Origin: Acidobacteriaceae bacterium
Lineage (GTDB): Bacteria; Acidobacteriota; Terriglobia; Terriglobales; Acidobacteriaceae
Assembly (NCBI GenBank): GCA_025462735.1
Contig: JAOAPC010000001.1
Coordinates: 1 to 64,000, forward strand
Length of the DNA: 64,000 nucleotides
Reading direction: 5' to 3'
Shown piece after piece: positions 42,641 through 51,845 of this stretch. The first letter of the stretch is position 1; every line of letters begins with the position of its first letter. Under the pieces are notes generated by a model. The model did no database searches. It saw nothing but the letters and a program-made list of their open reading frames with translations, and was not told the origin of the DNA. The translations under genes were made by a program, and so were the position numbers.

Positions 42641-44085
42641 TTGGACTCCCCGACTGCAAAGAAGCAGACATGGTGGAGCAGGCCTTCAGGCCTGCGGTTC
42701 AGGTTGTGATGATTTCGGCTTTAGCCGCTGAGGACCTCAGGGGCTAAAGCCCTCGGTTTTTAGAAGGCGTAATGCAGCGCTGAAAGCGCTGCTCCACCCA
42801 TCCCCCTCAGCGGCTAAAGCCGCTGAGTACCGGCGGCGATATCGGCACGACTAAAAGTCGTGCCCTTCCCGTATTGGCTCGGCTCTTATTTGTGCGGGTA
42901 GTTCGTGCCATACGAATTTCCCACTTCTCGCAAAAATCGGCGAGAAGTGGGGCACCCATGTTTCCGTACGGACGGGCGGGGACGCCCGTCGCTCCACGTT
43001 CAAAATGGACCCAAAGGCAAAAGCCCCATCCCTTCGACTGCGCTCAGGGCAGGCTCTGTCGCAAAAATCGCGATGAGGATGGGGCACCCGCTGGAGGTGT
43101 TGTCTGGACAGGCGAGGACGCCCGTCGGTCTCACATTCAAAATTGGCCCCAAAGTCAAAATCTTCACCCCTTCGACAAGCTCAGGGCAGGCTCTCCCCAA
43201 AAGCGGGGAAGGTGGGGCAACTGGTATGGGTCATCTATGGACGGGCGAGGACGCCCGTCGCTCCACTTACTCTTGAGTATGAGAATGTGGCCCAGAAACA
43301 CGAAAGGCGCAGCGATAGCTGCGCCGGTTTAGTTATCTTCTAGTTATAGGATAGCAGTTCTAGAAGGGAATTGTGCCACGTTTGGGAAGTTTATATTCCG
43401 TGCTGGATGTGCGGTTTAGGGGAAATTGTGTGTGCGGAGGGGCTTGACAAAGTTTTCAACAGGGAAAGTTAAGCAGTACGGCCGCAGTCTGCCGATGATG
43501 GCCCGGGCCTTATTAGAGGATGATTCGCAAGGCGAATGATCATACCCCATCTAATAGCCTAACCGCAGATTCCTCGACTTCGCTCGGGATGACAGTAGCA
43601 AGAGTTAGGTAATGCAGCGCTGAAGCGCTGCTCCACCCAAAGTCAAAAGCGTCGGACAGGGAATGTCCGACCCACACGGGCTGCAGCCGTTCCCACAGAG
43701 TCGCAGGTGATCCCGTTTACTGCACGTGTGGCGAGATGCGGCATAAGGTTCCTCTCACGCACGCAAGCGCCCGTGTCCGGAATGACACTGTTATGGAGGT
43801 TGGATTTGGCATGGCTGAAGCCGTGCCCTGATACGAACCTGCTTGGGAGTGGCGCCCGTACCACGCAGCTCCCACTTCTCGCAAAAGCGGCGAGAAATGG
43901 GGCACCCCCGGCCCGACCTAAACGCTCTATGTCCGCGGGCGAGGGCGCCCGCGCCACATACCCACTTCTCGCAAAGGCGGCGAGAAATGGGGCACCCCCG
44001 GCATTCATCTTTCATTCACGCGCCCTTAACCCCTTTTTGAAGATGCTCCCGGTAGTCTCATTTGGACTGCCAAGGAGGCTTGCCT
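42641..44085. repeat. Repeat-rich intergenic region with many short palindromes
   Basis: About 1.4 kb with no supported gene. Members seen: CAGCGGCTAAAGCCGCTGA and GCACGACTAAAAGTCGTGCC (42.8 kb), TAATGCAGCGCTGAAAGCGC (about 42.77 and 43.61 kb), CCCACTTCTCGC...GTGGGGCACCC (42.92, 43.87, 43.97 kb), CTTCGAC...GCTCAGGGCAGGCTCT (43.03, 43.17 kb), GACGGGCG(A/G)GGACGCCCGTCGCTCCAC (42.97, 43.24 kb) and the CGCGGGCGAGGGCGCC unit (43.93 kb). Several families are interleaved. The 3' end includes the promoter of the gene at 44086. Confidence 0.85.
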
Positions 44086-45702
44086 GTGATCTCTCGGATA
44101 TTCTTATCTATCTCTCTTGCCTTAACGATGATTCTGTTACCCGGACTTGCCCAGGCTGATGGCCACGGTGATCAGCATGTCGAACATGTTCTGCTGATCA
44201 GCGTGGATGGGCTGCACGCGCTTGATGTCGCGAACTATGTTCAATCCCATCCCAATTCTGCGTTGGCTGAGCTGTCGAAGCATGGAGTCACGTATTCCAA
44301 TGCACGCACTCCGGCAAATTCGGATTCTTTCCCCGGGCTTCTGGCGCTAGTGACCGGTGGCTCGCCAGTCACGACCGGATTGTTTTATGACTTCAGCTAC
44401 GACCGCAAGATTTTCGACGCGACCAATACGACCTGCTCGGGCACTCCCGGCAACGTCATGATATTCGACGAAAGCATTGACCGTTACAACGCACAACAAG
44501 TATCGCTGAACGTGATCGATCCTACTAAGCTGCCTCGCGTGCTGGTGAATGGGAAGTGTGTCGCATTGTTCCCGCACAGTGCGTTGCGCACCAACACAAT
44601 TTTTGAAGTGGTGAAAGCTGCCCATGGACACACCGCCTGGGCCGATAAGCACCCGGCCTACGACCTGGTGAACGGGCCATCAGGCAAGGGAGTCGATGAC
44701 CTATATACTCCGGAAGTCACCAACTTCAATGGATTCGACAATACCGTCAGCGTAGTTTGCACGGTGCAGAACGACTACTTGAAGGTGCAGGCGATCATCA
44801 ATGAAATTCATGGAAAGAATCATGACGGAACGCCAGGGCCTGGAGTTCCAGAAGTTTTCGGCATGAATTTTCAAGCAGTGAGCGTTGGGCAAAAACTGGC
44901 GCACGATAACTCGGATGGCAGCTGCGTCAGCGATACTGGGGCGCTGGTGGGACAGCCCGGTGGCTATACCGATGGCGCGGGAACTCCAACCGCAGTCCTG
45001 CAATACGGTTTGGACAAAACCGACCAGGCGCTCGGTATGATGATTCAGGCGCTCAAAGATCAGGGCATTTACGACTCGACCTTGTTCATCGTGACTGCGA
45101 AGCACGGACAGTCGCCGATCAATCCAGTAAAAACCAACAAGCCTGGCCATTTCGCAGATCTGGTTGCGACCCTGCCTGATGCCGGCACCGACCCCGCTGG
45201 AATTGCAATCGCCGGCGCGGGCGGTTGCTCGACTGGTCCGTGCGGTCTAGTGCAGGACGACGACATTGCGCTGATCTGGCTCCAAGGCCAGAACGCAACC
45301 GCAGCGCAAGTTGGCGCTTACCTCAACAAGAACGCCAATGCGTTGTTCATCGATGAGGTCATGGCGGGCAATGAGCTGAAACTGAAGTTCAACAGTCCGG
45401 CCACAGACAGCCGCGTCCCGGACGTGATCGTGCAACCCATTTACGGCACCATCTACACCGGCTCAACCAAAAAGAATGCCGAGCACGGCGGGTTTAGCTT
45501 CGGAGATACCAACGTCGGGCTAATCGTTTCGAACCCCGGGCTTTCACCGTCGGTGTTGAAGACGCCAGTAGCCAGCTCGCAGGTCGCGCCCACGATCTTG
45601 AGCGCGCTGGGTCTTGATCCTGCTACGTTGAAGTCGGTGCAAGTCGAGAAGACAGAAGTGCTTCCTGGACTGCCGTTCAAGGCTTCGGATCGAGAACACT
45701 AA
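44086..45702 (+). CDS. Exported alkaline-phosphatase-superfamily phosphodiesterase
   Basis: 538 residues from GTG at 44086, set by AAGGAGG 7 nt upstream. Signal VISRIFLSISLALTMILL ending AQA. Alkaline phosphatase/nucleotide pyrophosphatase superfamily: LLISVDGLHALD (metal Asp), ANSDSFPGLLALVTGG (probable Ser nucleophile), TAKHGQSP and AEHGGFSFGDTNVGL (metal His/Asp). It should hydrolyse a phosphodiester or pyrophosphate bond outside the cytoplasm. A sharp terminator follows; it is monocistronic. Confidence 0.85.
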   Translation: MISRIFLSISLALTMILLPGLAQADGHGDQHVEHVLLISVDGLHALDVANYVQSHPNSALAELSKHGVTYSNARTPANSDSFPGLLALVTGGSPVTTGLFYDFSYDRKIFDATNTTCSGTPGNVMIFDESIDRYNAQQVSLNVIDPTKLPRVLVNGKCVALFPHSALRTNTIFEVVKAAHGHTAWADKHPAYDLVNGPSGKGVDDLYTPEVTNFNGFDNTVSVVCTVQNDYLKVQAIINEIHGKNHDGTPGPGVPEVFGMNFQAVSVGQKLAHDNSDGSCVSDTGALVGQPGGYTDGAGTPTAVLQYGLDKTDQALGMMIQALKDQGIYDSTLFIVTAKHGQSPINPVKTNKPGHFADLVATLPDAGTDPAGIAIAGAGGCSTGPCGLVQDDDIALIWLQGQNATAAQVGAYLNKNANALFIDEVMAGNELKLKFNSPATDSRVPDVIVQPIYGTIYTGSTKKNAEHGGFSFGDTNVGLIVSNPGLSPSVLKTPVASSQVAPTILSALGLDPATLKSVQVEKTEVLPGLPFKASDREH

Positions 45703-45726
45703 GAAGTCTGCCGTCTGGTGGGACTA

Positions 45727-45756
45727 AAAGCCCTGGCGAAAGCCAGGGCTTTTTTA
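45727..45756 (+). terminator. Rho-independent terminator
   Basis: AAGCCCTGGC-GAAA-GCCAGGGCTT followed by TTTTTATTT, 25 nt after the stop of the phosphodiesterase gene. Confidence 0.92.
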
Positions 45757-45789
45757 TTTCTTTTCGGAGGGTCGCAGAGACTGCGCTGG

Positions 45790-45829
45790 GGTGCCCCATT
45801 TCTCGCCGCCTTTGCGAGAAGGGGGACTT
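45790..45829. repeat. GTGCCCCA palindromic repeat
   Basis: GGGGTGCCCCATTTCTCGCC...GCGAGAAGGGGGA, a member of the family at 31531. Confidence 0.75.
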
Positions 45830-45882
45830 ATTCGGGTCAACTGCCTGGCCAATGCCAGGGGATGAGGGTGGAGCAGGCCTTA

Positions 45883-46284
45883 TCACTGCAACGGCTTGCC
45901 GATTTCCCAGTGGTGGCCGAAGGGATCGACGAGGCGACCGACGCGCCAACCATAAGGCTGGTCGGTGACCGGCGAAACCGTTGTCGCTCCGGCTTTGAGC
46001 GCGCGGGCGAAGTCGGCATCGGGGTCCTCGACCACCATGACCATGCGAACCGTCGCGCCGCCGCGAAACTCAGCGTCCAGTGACTCAGGACTGAAGTTTT
46101 TGTGCTCGGGAGATTCGTCGGACATCCAGAAATCGGCTTCTCCCACGGCCAGTTGCGCGACAACTTCGCCAGTATCGCTCTCGATGCGGAAAAGCTCGCG
46201 CGCTCCGAAGGCCTGCTTGTAAAATTCGACGGCCTTGGCGCCGTTGCGGACCGAGAGCATCGGGGAGATGGAAGTTTTTGCCAT
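45883..46284 (-). CDS. VOC (glyoxalase/PhnB-like) family protein
   Basis: 133 residues from the ATG at 46284 (AGGAGA 7-8 nt upstream); an earlier in-frame start adds 13 residues without a ribosome site. Two beta-alpha-beta-beta-beta repeats: SISPMLSVRNGAKAVEFYKQAFGA and VRMVMVVEDPDADFARALKAGAT, then RVGRLVDPFGHHWEIG. The HHWEIG end is the second metal-site Glu region of PhnB-like VOC proteins. Likely a metal-dependent lyase, isomerase or resistance protein; substrate unknown. Confidence 0.85.
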   Translation of the reverse strand: MAKTSISPMLSVRNGAKAVEFYKQAFGARELFRIESDTGEVVAQLAVGEADFWMSDESPEHKNFSPESLDAEFRGGATVRMVMVVEDPDADFARALKAGATTVSPVTDQPYGWRVGRLVDPFGHHWEIGKPLQ

Positions 46285-46411
46285 GGCGTTCTCTCCTGAA
46301 AAGAACAAGGCATATTGTGGCACAGGCAGTCGTCAGCCATTCATCCATCAGCCATTCAGCGATCAGCCCGTACCCTTTTTTCCCCAGCCGTGGAACGGCG
46401 ACAGAGTGCAG

Positions 46412-46486
46412 CAGCCCAGGGCGCAAGCCGTGGGCTGAGCACCAAGAGCAAATTAAGCCCCGCAGGGGCGAAAGAAACACATGGCG
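46412..46486. repeat. AGCCCC-GCAGGGGC repeat
   Basis: Two adjoining hairpins, AGCCCAGGGCGCAAGCCGTGGGCT (about 46412-46437) and AGCCCCGCAGGGGCG (about 46456-46470), ahead of ACACATGG. An inverted relative is found at 50549-50611. Confidence 0.6.
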
Positions 46487-46513
46487 AGAGCGCGGAAAAA
46501 CAAGTGTCGTAAT

Positions 46514-47191
46514 TTATTTCTTAAGGTAGAGGAAGAAGAACAGCACGCCGACGAGAACGAGAGCTGCCGCCAGAAAACGAAGGAACGAGCTGCTGCCGAC
46601 GGGAGTGATGGGTGAATTGCCGTCCAGACTGGTGTTGGAAAAAGACGATGAGACCGGAGAGCTGGGCTCCAAGGCGCCGGAATTTTTCTGACGTCCCTTG
46701 AGAAAGCGAGACAACAGCTCACCAGCATTGCCGTTTGAGAGAATGTATTCGCGTCGAACCTTGCCTTCCGTGCCGAGTTTCGTCACTGCGATTTTCACTT
46801 TTCCATCAATCTGCTGGTGTTTGAGCTGCTCGACCAACTCTGGCGGAAGGTTCTTTTCGACAAGCGCGACTGCCTTATCGGTGAGCCATTGCTCGACTGC
46901 TTTCTTGGTGCCGCCTTCGGCAGATTGCAAAGAGGTATCGCCGGACTGTGCGGTGAACCCATTGGTCTTAGTGTCGAGTGAGACGAATTTCTTTTCGAGA
47001 GAGATTTTCAATCCCGGGATCTGGCTTTCGACCTCGGAAGTAATTTTGTCTTGAATTTGTTGCTGTAGCTCGAAGCGAGTGGCGCCTTCGAGTGGCGGAA
47101 CAGTGGGATCGTCGCAACGTGCGATAAATCCGCCTTCGGGCTTAGGCTCGATGCGATAAATGACCCTCGAGATTGTGCGCTTGATTTCCAT
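46514..47191 (-). CDS. Tail-anchored protein with HicB-like N-terminus
   Basis: 225 residues. Start YRIEPKPEGGFIARCDDP has the beta-strand layout of HicB/UPF0150 folds. The middle is soluble and predicted mixed helix/strand (LQQQIQDKITSEVESQIPG, VEQWLTDKAVALVEK, VKIAVTKLGTEGKVRREY). A single membrane helix (FLRFLAAALVLVGVLFFFLYLKK) closes the protein, so the bulk faces the cytoplasm. No HicA partner is encoded next to it, so a toxin-antitoxin role is not supported. Confidence 0.6.
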   Translation of the reverse strand: MEIKRTISRVIYRIEPKPEGGFIARCDDPTVPPLEGATRFELQQQIQDKITSEVESQIPGLKISLEKKFVSLDTKTNGFTAQSGDTSLQSAEGGTKKAVEQWLTDKAVALVEKNLPPELVEQLKHQQIDGKVKIAVTKLGTEGKVRREYILSNGNAGELLSRFLKGRQKNSGALEPSSPVSSSFSNTSLDGNSPITPVGSSSFLRFLAAALVLVGVLFFFLYLKK

Positions 47192-47374
47192 CAGCTTTTT
47201 GAGATTGTACGGCGACTTTGCGGAGTAACAGAGAACTTAGGTAACTGCGTCTACAGACTTGCTGCTCGCACGGCCCGCGAGAAGTCGGTCACCACAGCCT
47301 GGAGAGTCGGATACAATACTCGTTTCTGAAATGCTTGCGCTTGCGATGAGCGAAGCCGAGAGGATGATGAGCTC

Positions 47375-48574
47375 GTGATCGTAGGAGTGCCGAAAGAAAT
47401 TTATCCGGGAGAGCGGCGGGTGGCGCTAACGCCGGTGGTCGTGCCGATGCTTGCCAAGGCAGGGCTGGAGATTGCAATCGAGGCCGGGGCGGGAGTAGCG
47501 GCTGGCTATCCGGATGCTCAGTATCAGGAGAGGGGCGCGAAGATCTTGCCGGACCGTGCGGCAGTGTTTGCGCAGACCGACATCATTGTGCAAGTGCTCG
47601 GCCACGGCGCCAATGACAAGAACGGCGAAAGCGATCTGCGGCTGATGCGGCGCGGGCAGGCGCTGGTGGCGTTTCTGCGGCCATTGGGATCGCCGACGAA
47701 CGACGGCAAAACCGATGCGAGCAGAGTGCAGGAGATCGCGCAAACGGGCGTGGCATCGTTTGCCGTGGAGTTGATGCCAAGGACGACGCGGGCGCAGAGC
47801 ATGGACGCGTTGTCGTCGATGGCGTCGATCGCCGGGTACAAAGCGGTGCTGGAGGTAGCGAACGCGCTGCCCAGAATCTTCCCAATGATGACTACCGCCG
47901 CAGGAACGATTATGCCCTCCCGAGTGCTGATAATTGGCGTGGGCGTCGCCGGGTTGCAGGCAATTGCTACGGCGAGGCGGCTGGGCGCAGTTGTATCGGC
48001 TTACGATGTGCGTCCGGCGGCGAAGGAGCAGGTACAGAGTTTGGGAGCAAGATTTGTGGAGTTACCACTCGAAACAAAGGATTCGCAAGACGCCCGAGGA
48101 TACGCGAAGGCGCAGGATGAGGCGTTTTACGCCAAACAGCGTGAGTTGCTGGGGCGCGTGGTGGCGGAGAGCGATGCGGTGATCACGACGGCGGTGGTGC
48201 CGGGGAAGAAGGCTCCGGTGCTGGTAACGGCGGAGATGGTGAAGGGCATGGCGCCGGGTTCGGTGATCCTTGATCTAGCGGCAGAGCGCGGCGGGAACTG
48301 CGAGCTCACACGCGCCGGCGAAACTGTGGTTGAACATGGAGTAACGCTGATTGGGCCGATCAACTTGGCCAGTGGGGTGCCACATCATGCCAGCCAGATG
48401 TACGCGCGGAATTTGACGTCATTTCTTGCGAACCTGGTGAAGGATGGAAAGATGCGGCCGCCGGAGACCGACGACATTATCCGCGACACGTTGTTGACCC
48501 AGGGCGGGGAAGTGGTGAATGCGCGGGTGAGGGAGTTGTTGGGATTGCCGGGATTAGTGACGCAGAGTGAATAA
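47375..48574 (+). CDS. pntAa: NAD(P) transhydrogenase subunit alpha, part 1
   Basis: 399 residues, GTG start. Domain I of proton-translocating transhydrogenase, which binds NAD(H): GVPKEIYPGERRVALTP, MPRTTRAQSMDALSSM, GVGVAGLQAIATARRLGAVV (Rossmann) and VVAESDAVITTAVVPGKKAPVLV. It ends before the membrane part, which is encoded separately (48768-49064), as in the three-subunit version of Rhodospirillum rubrum. The complex uses the proton gradient to make NADPH. Confidence 0.93.
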   Translation: MIVGVPKEIYPGERRVALTPVVVPMLAKAGLEIAIEAGAGVAAGYPDAQYQERGAKILPDRAAVFAQTDIIVQVLGHGANDKNGESDLRLMRRGQALVAFLRPLGSPTNDGKTDASRVQEIAQTGVASFAVELMPRTTRAQSMDALSSMASIAGYKAVLEVANALPRIFPMMTTAAGTIMPSRVLIIGVGVAGLQAIATARRLGAVVSAYDVRPAAKEQVQSLGARFVELPLETKDSQDARGYAKAQDEAFYAKQRELLGRVVAESDAVITTAVVPGKKAPVLVTAEMVKGMAPGSVILDLAAERGGNCELTRAGETVVEHGVTLIGPINLASGVPHHASQMYARNLTSFLANLVKDGKMRPPETDDIIRDTLLTQGGEVVNARVRELLGLPGLVTQSE

Positions 48575-48591
48575 GAGTCAACACCCCTACC

Positions 48592-48622
48592 CTCTGCGAA
48601 AAGCGCGGAAGAGCGGGGCACC
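48592..48622. repeat. Short palindromic repeat within the pnt operon
   Basis: CCCTCTGCGAAAAGCGCGGAAGAGCGGGGCACCC-type member, degenerate, lying between pntAa and pntAb. Confidence 0.5.
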
Positions 48623-48767
48623 CGATCGATCTCTGTTCTTCGTCGTTAAAGGCTTCTAAAGGTTTTAACCGCAGAGTTCGCAAAGGTACCGTGAAGTTCG
48701 CAGAGAAGCAGATTCCTCACCGCTAAAGCGGTTCGGAATGACAAGATTTTGGAACCGGAGATTTGAA

Positions 48768-49064
48768 ATGGGTTCATCCCTGATTGATGGATTGTTTGTT
48801 TTTATGTTGGCGGGGTTCATTGGGTTTGAGGTCATCAAGCGGATCTCGCCACTGCTGCACACGCCGTTGATGTCGATCACCAACGCGCTCGATGCGATTG
48901 CGGTTGTGGGCGCGATTGTGCTGGTAGGTAGGCATGAGAGCCGGCTCTCCTTTATTTTGGGGATTCTGGCGGTGATTGCAGCGACGAGCAATATTGTCGG
49001 CGGTTTTTTGATTACCGATCGCATGCTGAGAATGTTTAAGAGCAGCCGTCCGGCAAAATCATGA
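48768..49064 (+). CDS. pntAb: NAD(P) transhydrogenase subunit alpha, part 2 (membrane)
   Basis: 99 residues from ATG at 48768, GGAG 7 nt upstream; a TTG/ATG earlier at 48738 would add 10 residues. Three or so helices (LFVFMLAGFIGFEVIKRI, ALDAIAVVGAIVLVG, LSFILGILAVIAATSNIVGGFLIT). Forms part of the proton channel. Its ATGA overlap with pntB indicates translational coupling. Confidence 0.88.
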   Translation: MGSSLIDGLFVFMLAGFIGFEVIKRISPLLHTPLMSITNALDAIAVVGAIVLVGRHESRLSFILGILAVIAATSNIVGGFLITDRMLRMFKSSRPAKS

Positions 49065-50479
49065 TTGACTTCCTGGGCAGCCAGAACTTCATCGCAATAA
49101 TTTATTTGGTGGCGAGCGCGCTGTTCATCCTGGCGCTCAAGTGGATGAACTCGCCTGCAACCGCGCGGCGCGGAATTTTCGCGGGCGAGAGCGGCATGGT
49201 GCTCGCCATTGGCGGAACTCTGCTGCAACTTGGCGTTGACGGAAAGCTGCAGCACCTGGCGATTGATTACACCTGGGTGTTCATCGCGCTGGGGATTGGG
49301 ACAGCGATCGGAATCCCGCTGGGCTTGGTTCAAATGACGGCGGTGCCGCAACGGACCGCATTGAGCCATGCGTTTGGCGCGTTCTGCGTAACGCTGGTGG
49401 GCACGGCAGAATTTTATTTGCGCACGCCGAATGTGCAGCCATTTATGATGGCGGTGCTGTGCTGCGAAGTGATTCTCGGCGGGCTGACCGTGACGGGCAG
49501 TTTGATGGCGGCAGGAAAACTGCAAGAAGTGCTGCCGCAGCGTCCAATTACATATAAAGGACAGAACTTCGTAAACCTTGCGGTGCTGGCAATCGCGATT
49601 GGGATCGCCGGGTACCTAGTGCACGATCCCAGTGCGACTCATCTTTATCCGGTGATGGTTGGCATTGCGCTGCTATTCGGCGTGATGCTGGTTATCCCGA
49701 TCGGCGGCGCGGACATGCCGACGGTGATCTCGCTATTGAATTCGTATGCGGGACTTTCCGCGGCGGCAATGGGATTTGTGCTTGGCAACAAACTGCTAAT
49801 TGTTGCCGGCGCATTGGACGGATCGTCCGGATTCATTCTTTCGGTAATTATGTCGAAGGCAATGAACCGGTCGTTCACCAATGTAGTGTTCGGAGCATTC
49901 GGACAGGTGGCGCCTGCGGCAGCGGGAGCGCAGGAATCTCGGCCGGTGAAGAGCGCGTCACCGGAAGAAGCTGCGGAAATTCTGGCGGCAGCGAGCAAAG
50001 TTGTGATCGTGCCAGGATATGGGATGGCTGTTGCACAGGCGCAGCACAAGGTTCGCGAACTATACGACTTGCTCACGAAGCGCGGAATCGACGTGCAGTT
50101 CGCGATCCATCCGGTGGCGGGACGTATGCCGGGACACATGAATGTGCTCCTGGCCGAAGCCGATGTTCCCTATGATCACTTGAAGGAAATGGACGACATT
50201 AACGGAGACTTTCCGCAGACGGATGTCTCATTAATTATTGGCGCGAACGACGTGACCAATCCAGCGGCGAAGACCGACAAGTCGAGTCCAATTTATGGCA
50301 TGCCGGTGCTGGATGTCGAGAGATCCCACACCGTGATGGTGATCAAACGCAGCATGAACCCGGGTTTCGCGGGAATTGATAATCCTCTTTATTATATGGA
50401 CCAGACGCTAATGCTCTTCGGCGATGCGAAAGCGTTCGTAAGCAATATTGTGAAAGAGCTTTCGAACAGCCACGGGTAG
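49061..50479 (+). CDS. pntB: NAD(P) transhydrogenase subunit beta
   Basis: 472 residues. N-terminal membrane part with about nine helices, then a NADP(H)-binding domain III: VVIVPGYGMAVAQAQHKVRELYDLL, FAIHPVAGRMPGHMNVLLAEADVPYD and ANDVTNPAA. Completes the three-gene pnt operon. Confidence 0.95.
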   Translation: MIDFLGSQNFIAIIYLVASALFILALKWMNSPATARRGIFAGESGMVLAIGGTLLQLGVDGKLQHLAIDYTWVFIALGIGTAIGIPLGLVQMTAVPQRTALSHAFGAFCVTLVGTAEFYLRTPNVQPFMMAVLCCEVILGGLTVTGSLMAAGKLQEVLPQRPITYKGQNFVNLAVLAIAIGIAGYLVHDPSATHLYPVMVGIALLFGVMLVIPIGGADMPTVISLLNSYAGLSAAAMGFVLGNKLLIVAGALDGSSGFILSVIMSKAMNRSFTNVVFGAFGQVAPAAAGAQESRPVKSASPEEAAEILAAASKVVIVPGYGMAVAQAQHKVRELYDLLTKRGIDVQFAIHPVAGRMPGHMNVLLAEADVPYDHLKEMDDINGDFPQTDVSLIIGANDVTNPAAKTDKSSPIYGMPVLDVERSHTVMVIKRSMNPGFAGIDNPLYYMDQTLMLFGDAKAFVSNIVKELSNSHG

Positions 50480-50548
50480 GTGTTGTTCATTCCGAGGCCC
50501 GTTTTTCGAAGAGGTGCCGTCCCTACGGGACTCTCTTCCTTCCATGCT

Positions 50549-50611
50549 TTCCCCGCACTTACGTGCCGGGCTTTCATATATCGCCCCTTGCGGGGCTGAA
50601 GACATGTGGCG
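50549..50611. repeat. GCCCCTTGCGGGGC-type repeat
   Basis: CCCCGCACTTACGTGCCGGG followed by CGCCCCTTGCGGGGCTGAAG and ACATGTGGCGC, inverted relative of 46412-46486. Confidence 0.6.
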
Positions 50612-50704
50612 CTAACCTTGGCTTCTTCCCCCAATCGGAAGACGCTAAGCCTGAAAAATCGTAATATCCTTTAAGCGACACAACTGCCTCTCATTTCAGT
50701 GTTC

Positions 50705-51526
50705 ATGGTTAACTTTCTTTCTATCATCGCTTTGGGGTTTTTTCTCGGGATGAGGCACGCCACCGATCCCGATCACGTAATCGCGGTGAGCACGATTGTG
50801 AGCCGAGAACGCGAGATTTCGAAATCCGCGTGGATCGGCGTGTTCTGGGGCCTCGGACACACGCTGACAATTTTCGCGGTGGGCGCTGCGATCATTCTTT
50901 TCGATTTTGTGATTCCTCCGCGCATTGGGCTGAGCATGGAACTGGCGGTGGGGCTAATGCTGATCCTGCTGGGCGTGATCAATGTGGTGAGTTTCTTTCG
51001 CGGATTGCCAAGGGCCGCAGCGTCTGCGGACAAATCCGTGCCGGAGGCCCCACACTCAGAAGTGGTTCACTCCCATGCACACAGCCATGGGGATTACATT
51101 CACACGCATTCGCATTCCCATGTGCCGGCGTCGCACGTGCATGCAGGGCGGAATCCGGTAGCGTGGCTGGACCGCGCGTTCTTGCGATTTAAAGTCTATC
51201 GGCCGTTTCGGCCATTAATGATTGGGATTGTGCACGGTCTGGCAGGATCTGCAGCGGTAGCGTTGCTGGTGCTCGCGACCATCCGCGATCCGCGTTGGGC
51301 AGTGGCGTATTTGCTGGTCTTTGGAATTGGGACCATCGCCGGCATGATGGTGATCACCATGAGCATTGCGTCAACATTTCGGCTGGCGCGTGGGAAACAG
51401 GAATTTCTGCGACAGCTGGCGATGGTTTCCGGAGTGCTGAGCCTGGGGTTCGGGATTTTCGTCGCGTACCATATTATCGTTGTGAACGGCTTGCTCAGCA
51501 GGCATCCGCAATGGGTGCCGCGATGA
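50705..51526 (+). CDS. Nickel/cobalt transporter (NiCoT/UreH-like)
   Basis: 273 residues from ATG at 50705 (GTG two codons up also possible). Helix 1 carries GMRHATDPDHV, the HX4DH metal signature of NiCoT permeases. Further helices: WIGVFWGLGHTLTIFAVGAAIIL, MELAVGLMLILLGVINVV, MIGIVHGLAGSAAVALLVLA and GTIAGMMVITMSIAS. A His-rich loop (SHAHSHGDYIHTHSHSH) in the middle probably collects metal. It supplies nickel or cobalt; users in the window are the LarA-type racemase (Ni) and EutBC (B12). Confidence 0.88.
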   Translation: MVNFLSIIALGFFLGMRHATDPDHVIAVSTIVSREREISKSAWIGVFWGLGHTLTIFAVGAAIILFDFVIPPRIGLSMELAVGLMLILLGVINVVSFFRGLPRAAASADKSVPEAPHSEVVHSHAHSHGDYIHTHSHSHVPASHVHAGRNPVAWLDRAFLRFKVYRPFRPLMIGIVHGLAGSAAVALLVLATIRDPRWAVAYLLVFGIGTIAGMMVITMSIASTFRLARGKQEFLRQLAMVSGVLSLGFGIFVAYHIIVVNGLLSRHPQWVPR

Positions 51527-51542
51527 CAGGGAACCCCAAACT

Positions 51543-51618
51543 TGGTGAGCGCGGCTGGACTCGAACCAGCGACCCATGCCTTAAAAGGGCATTGCTCTAC
51601 CAACTGAGCTACGCGCCC
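51543..51618 (-). tRNA. tRNA-Lys(UUU), with encoded CCA
   Basis: The minus strand folds as a cloverleaf: acceptor GGGCGCG/CGCGCTC, D-arm GCTCAGTTGGTAGAGC, anticodon stem ATGCC-CTTTTAA-GGCAT with anticodon TTT, 5-nt variable loop, T-arm GCTGGTTCGAGTCCAGC, discriminator A and genomic CCA. 76 nt; one G-U pair in the acceptor. Confidence 0.97.
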
Positions 51619-51845
51619 ACTCCTCACTCAATCTAGCATAAAGTCTTCTGCCACAGCGGTGTAAGAACTTGCCAATCAGTCCACCCTTGGCGGGAAATTC
51701 CGGGCAGAACCGCCCGGCTGCGCTCGGGATACATTCGACAAGCTCAGTATTTCGGCACGCGGCGCAGACTCCTGCTGAGCCTCGAATCCTGCCGTCTCAC
51801 CATAATTGTTCCCTGGTGCCGTTCCCGTAGAATTACTGAGAGTTC

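Noticed and set aside
42641-44085. CRISPR array in the repeat-rich gap
   Set aside because: Repeats are palindromic, unequal and irregularly spaced, and belong to different families; no cas genes.
50641-50704. NiCo or NikR control element before the nickel transporter
   Set aside because: No convincing palindrome or riboswitch fold could be seen by eye.
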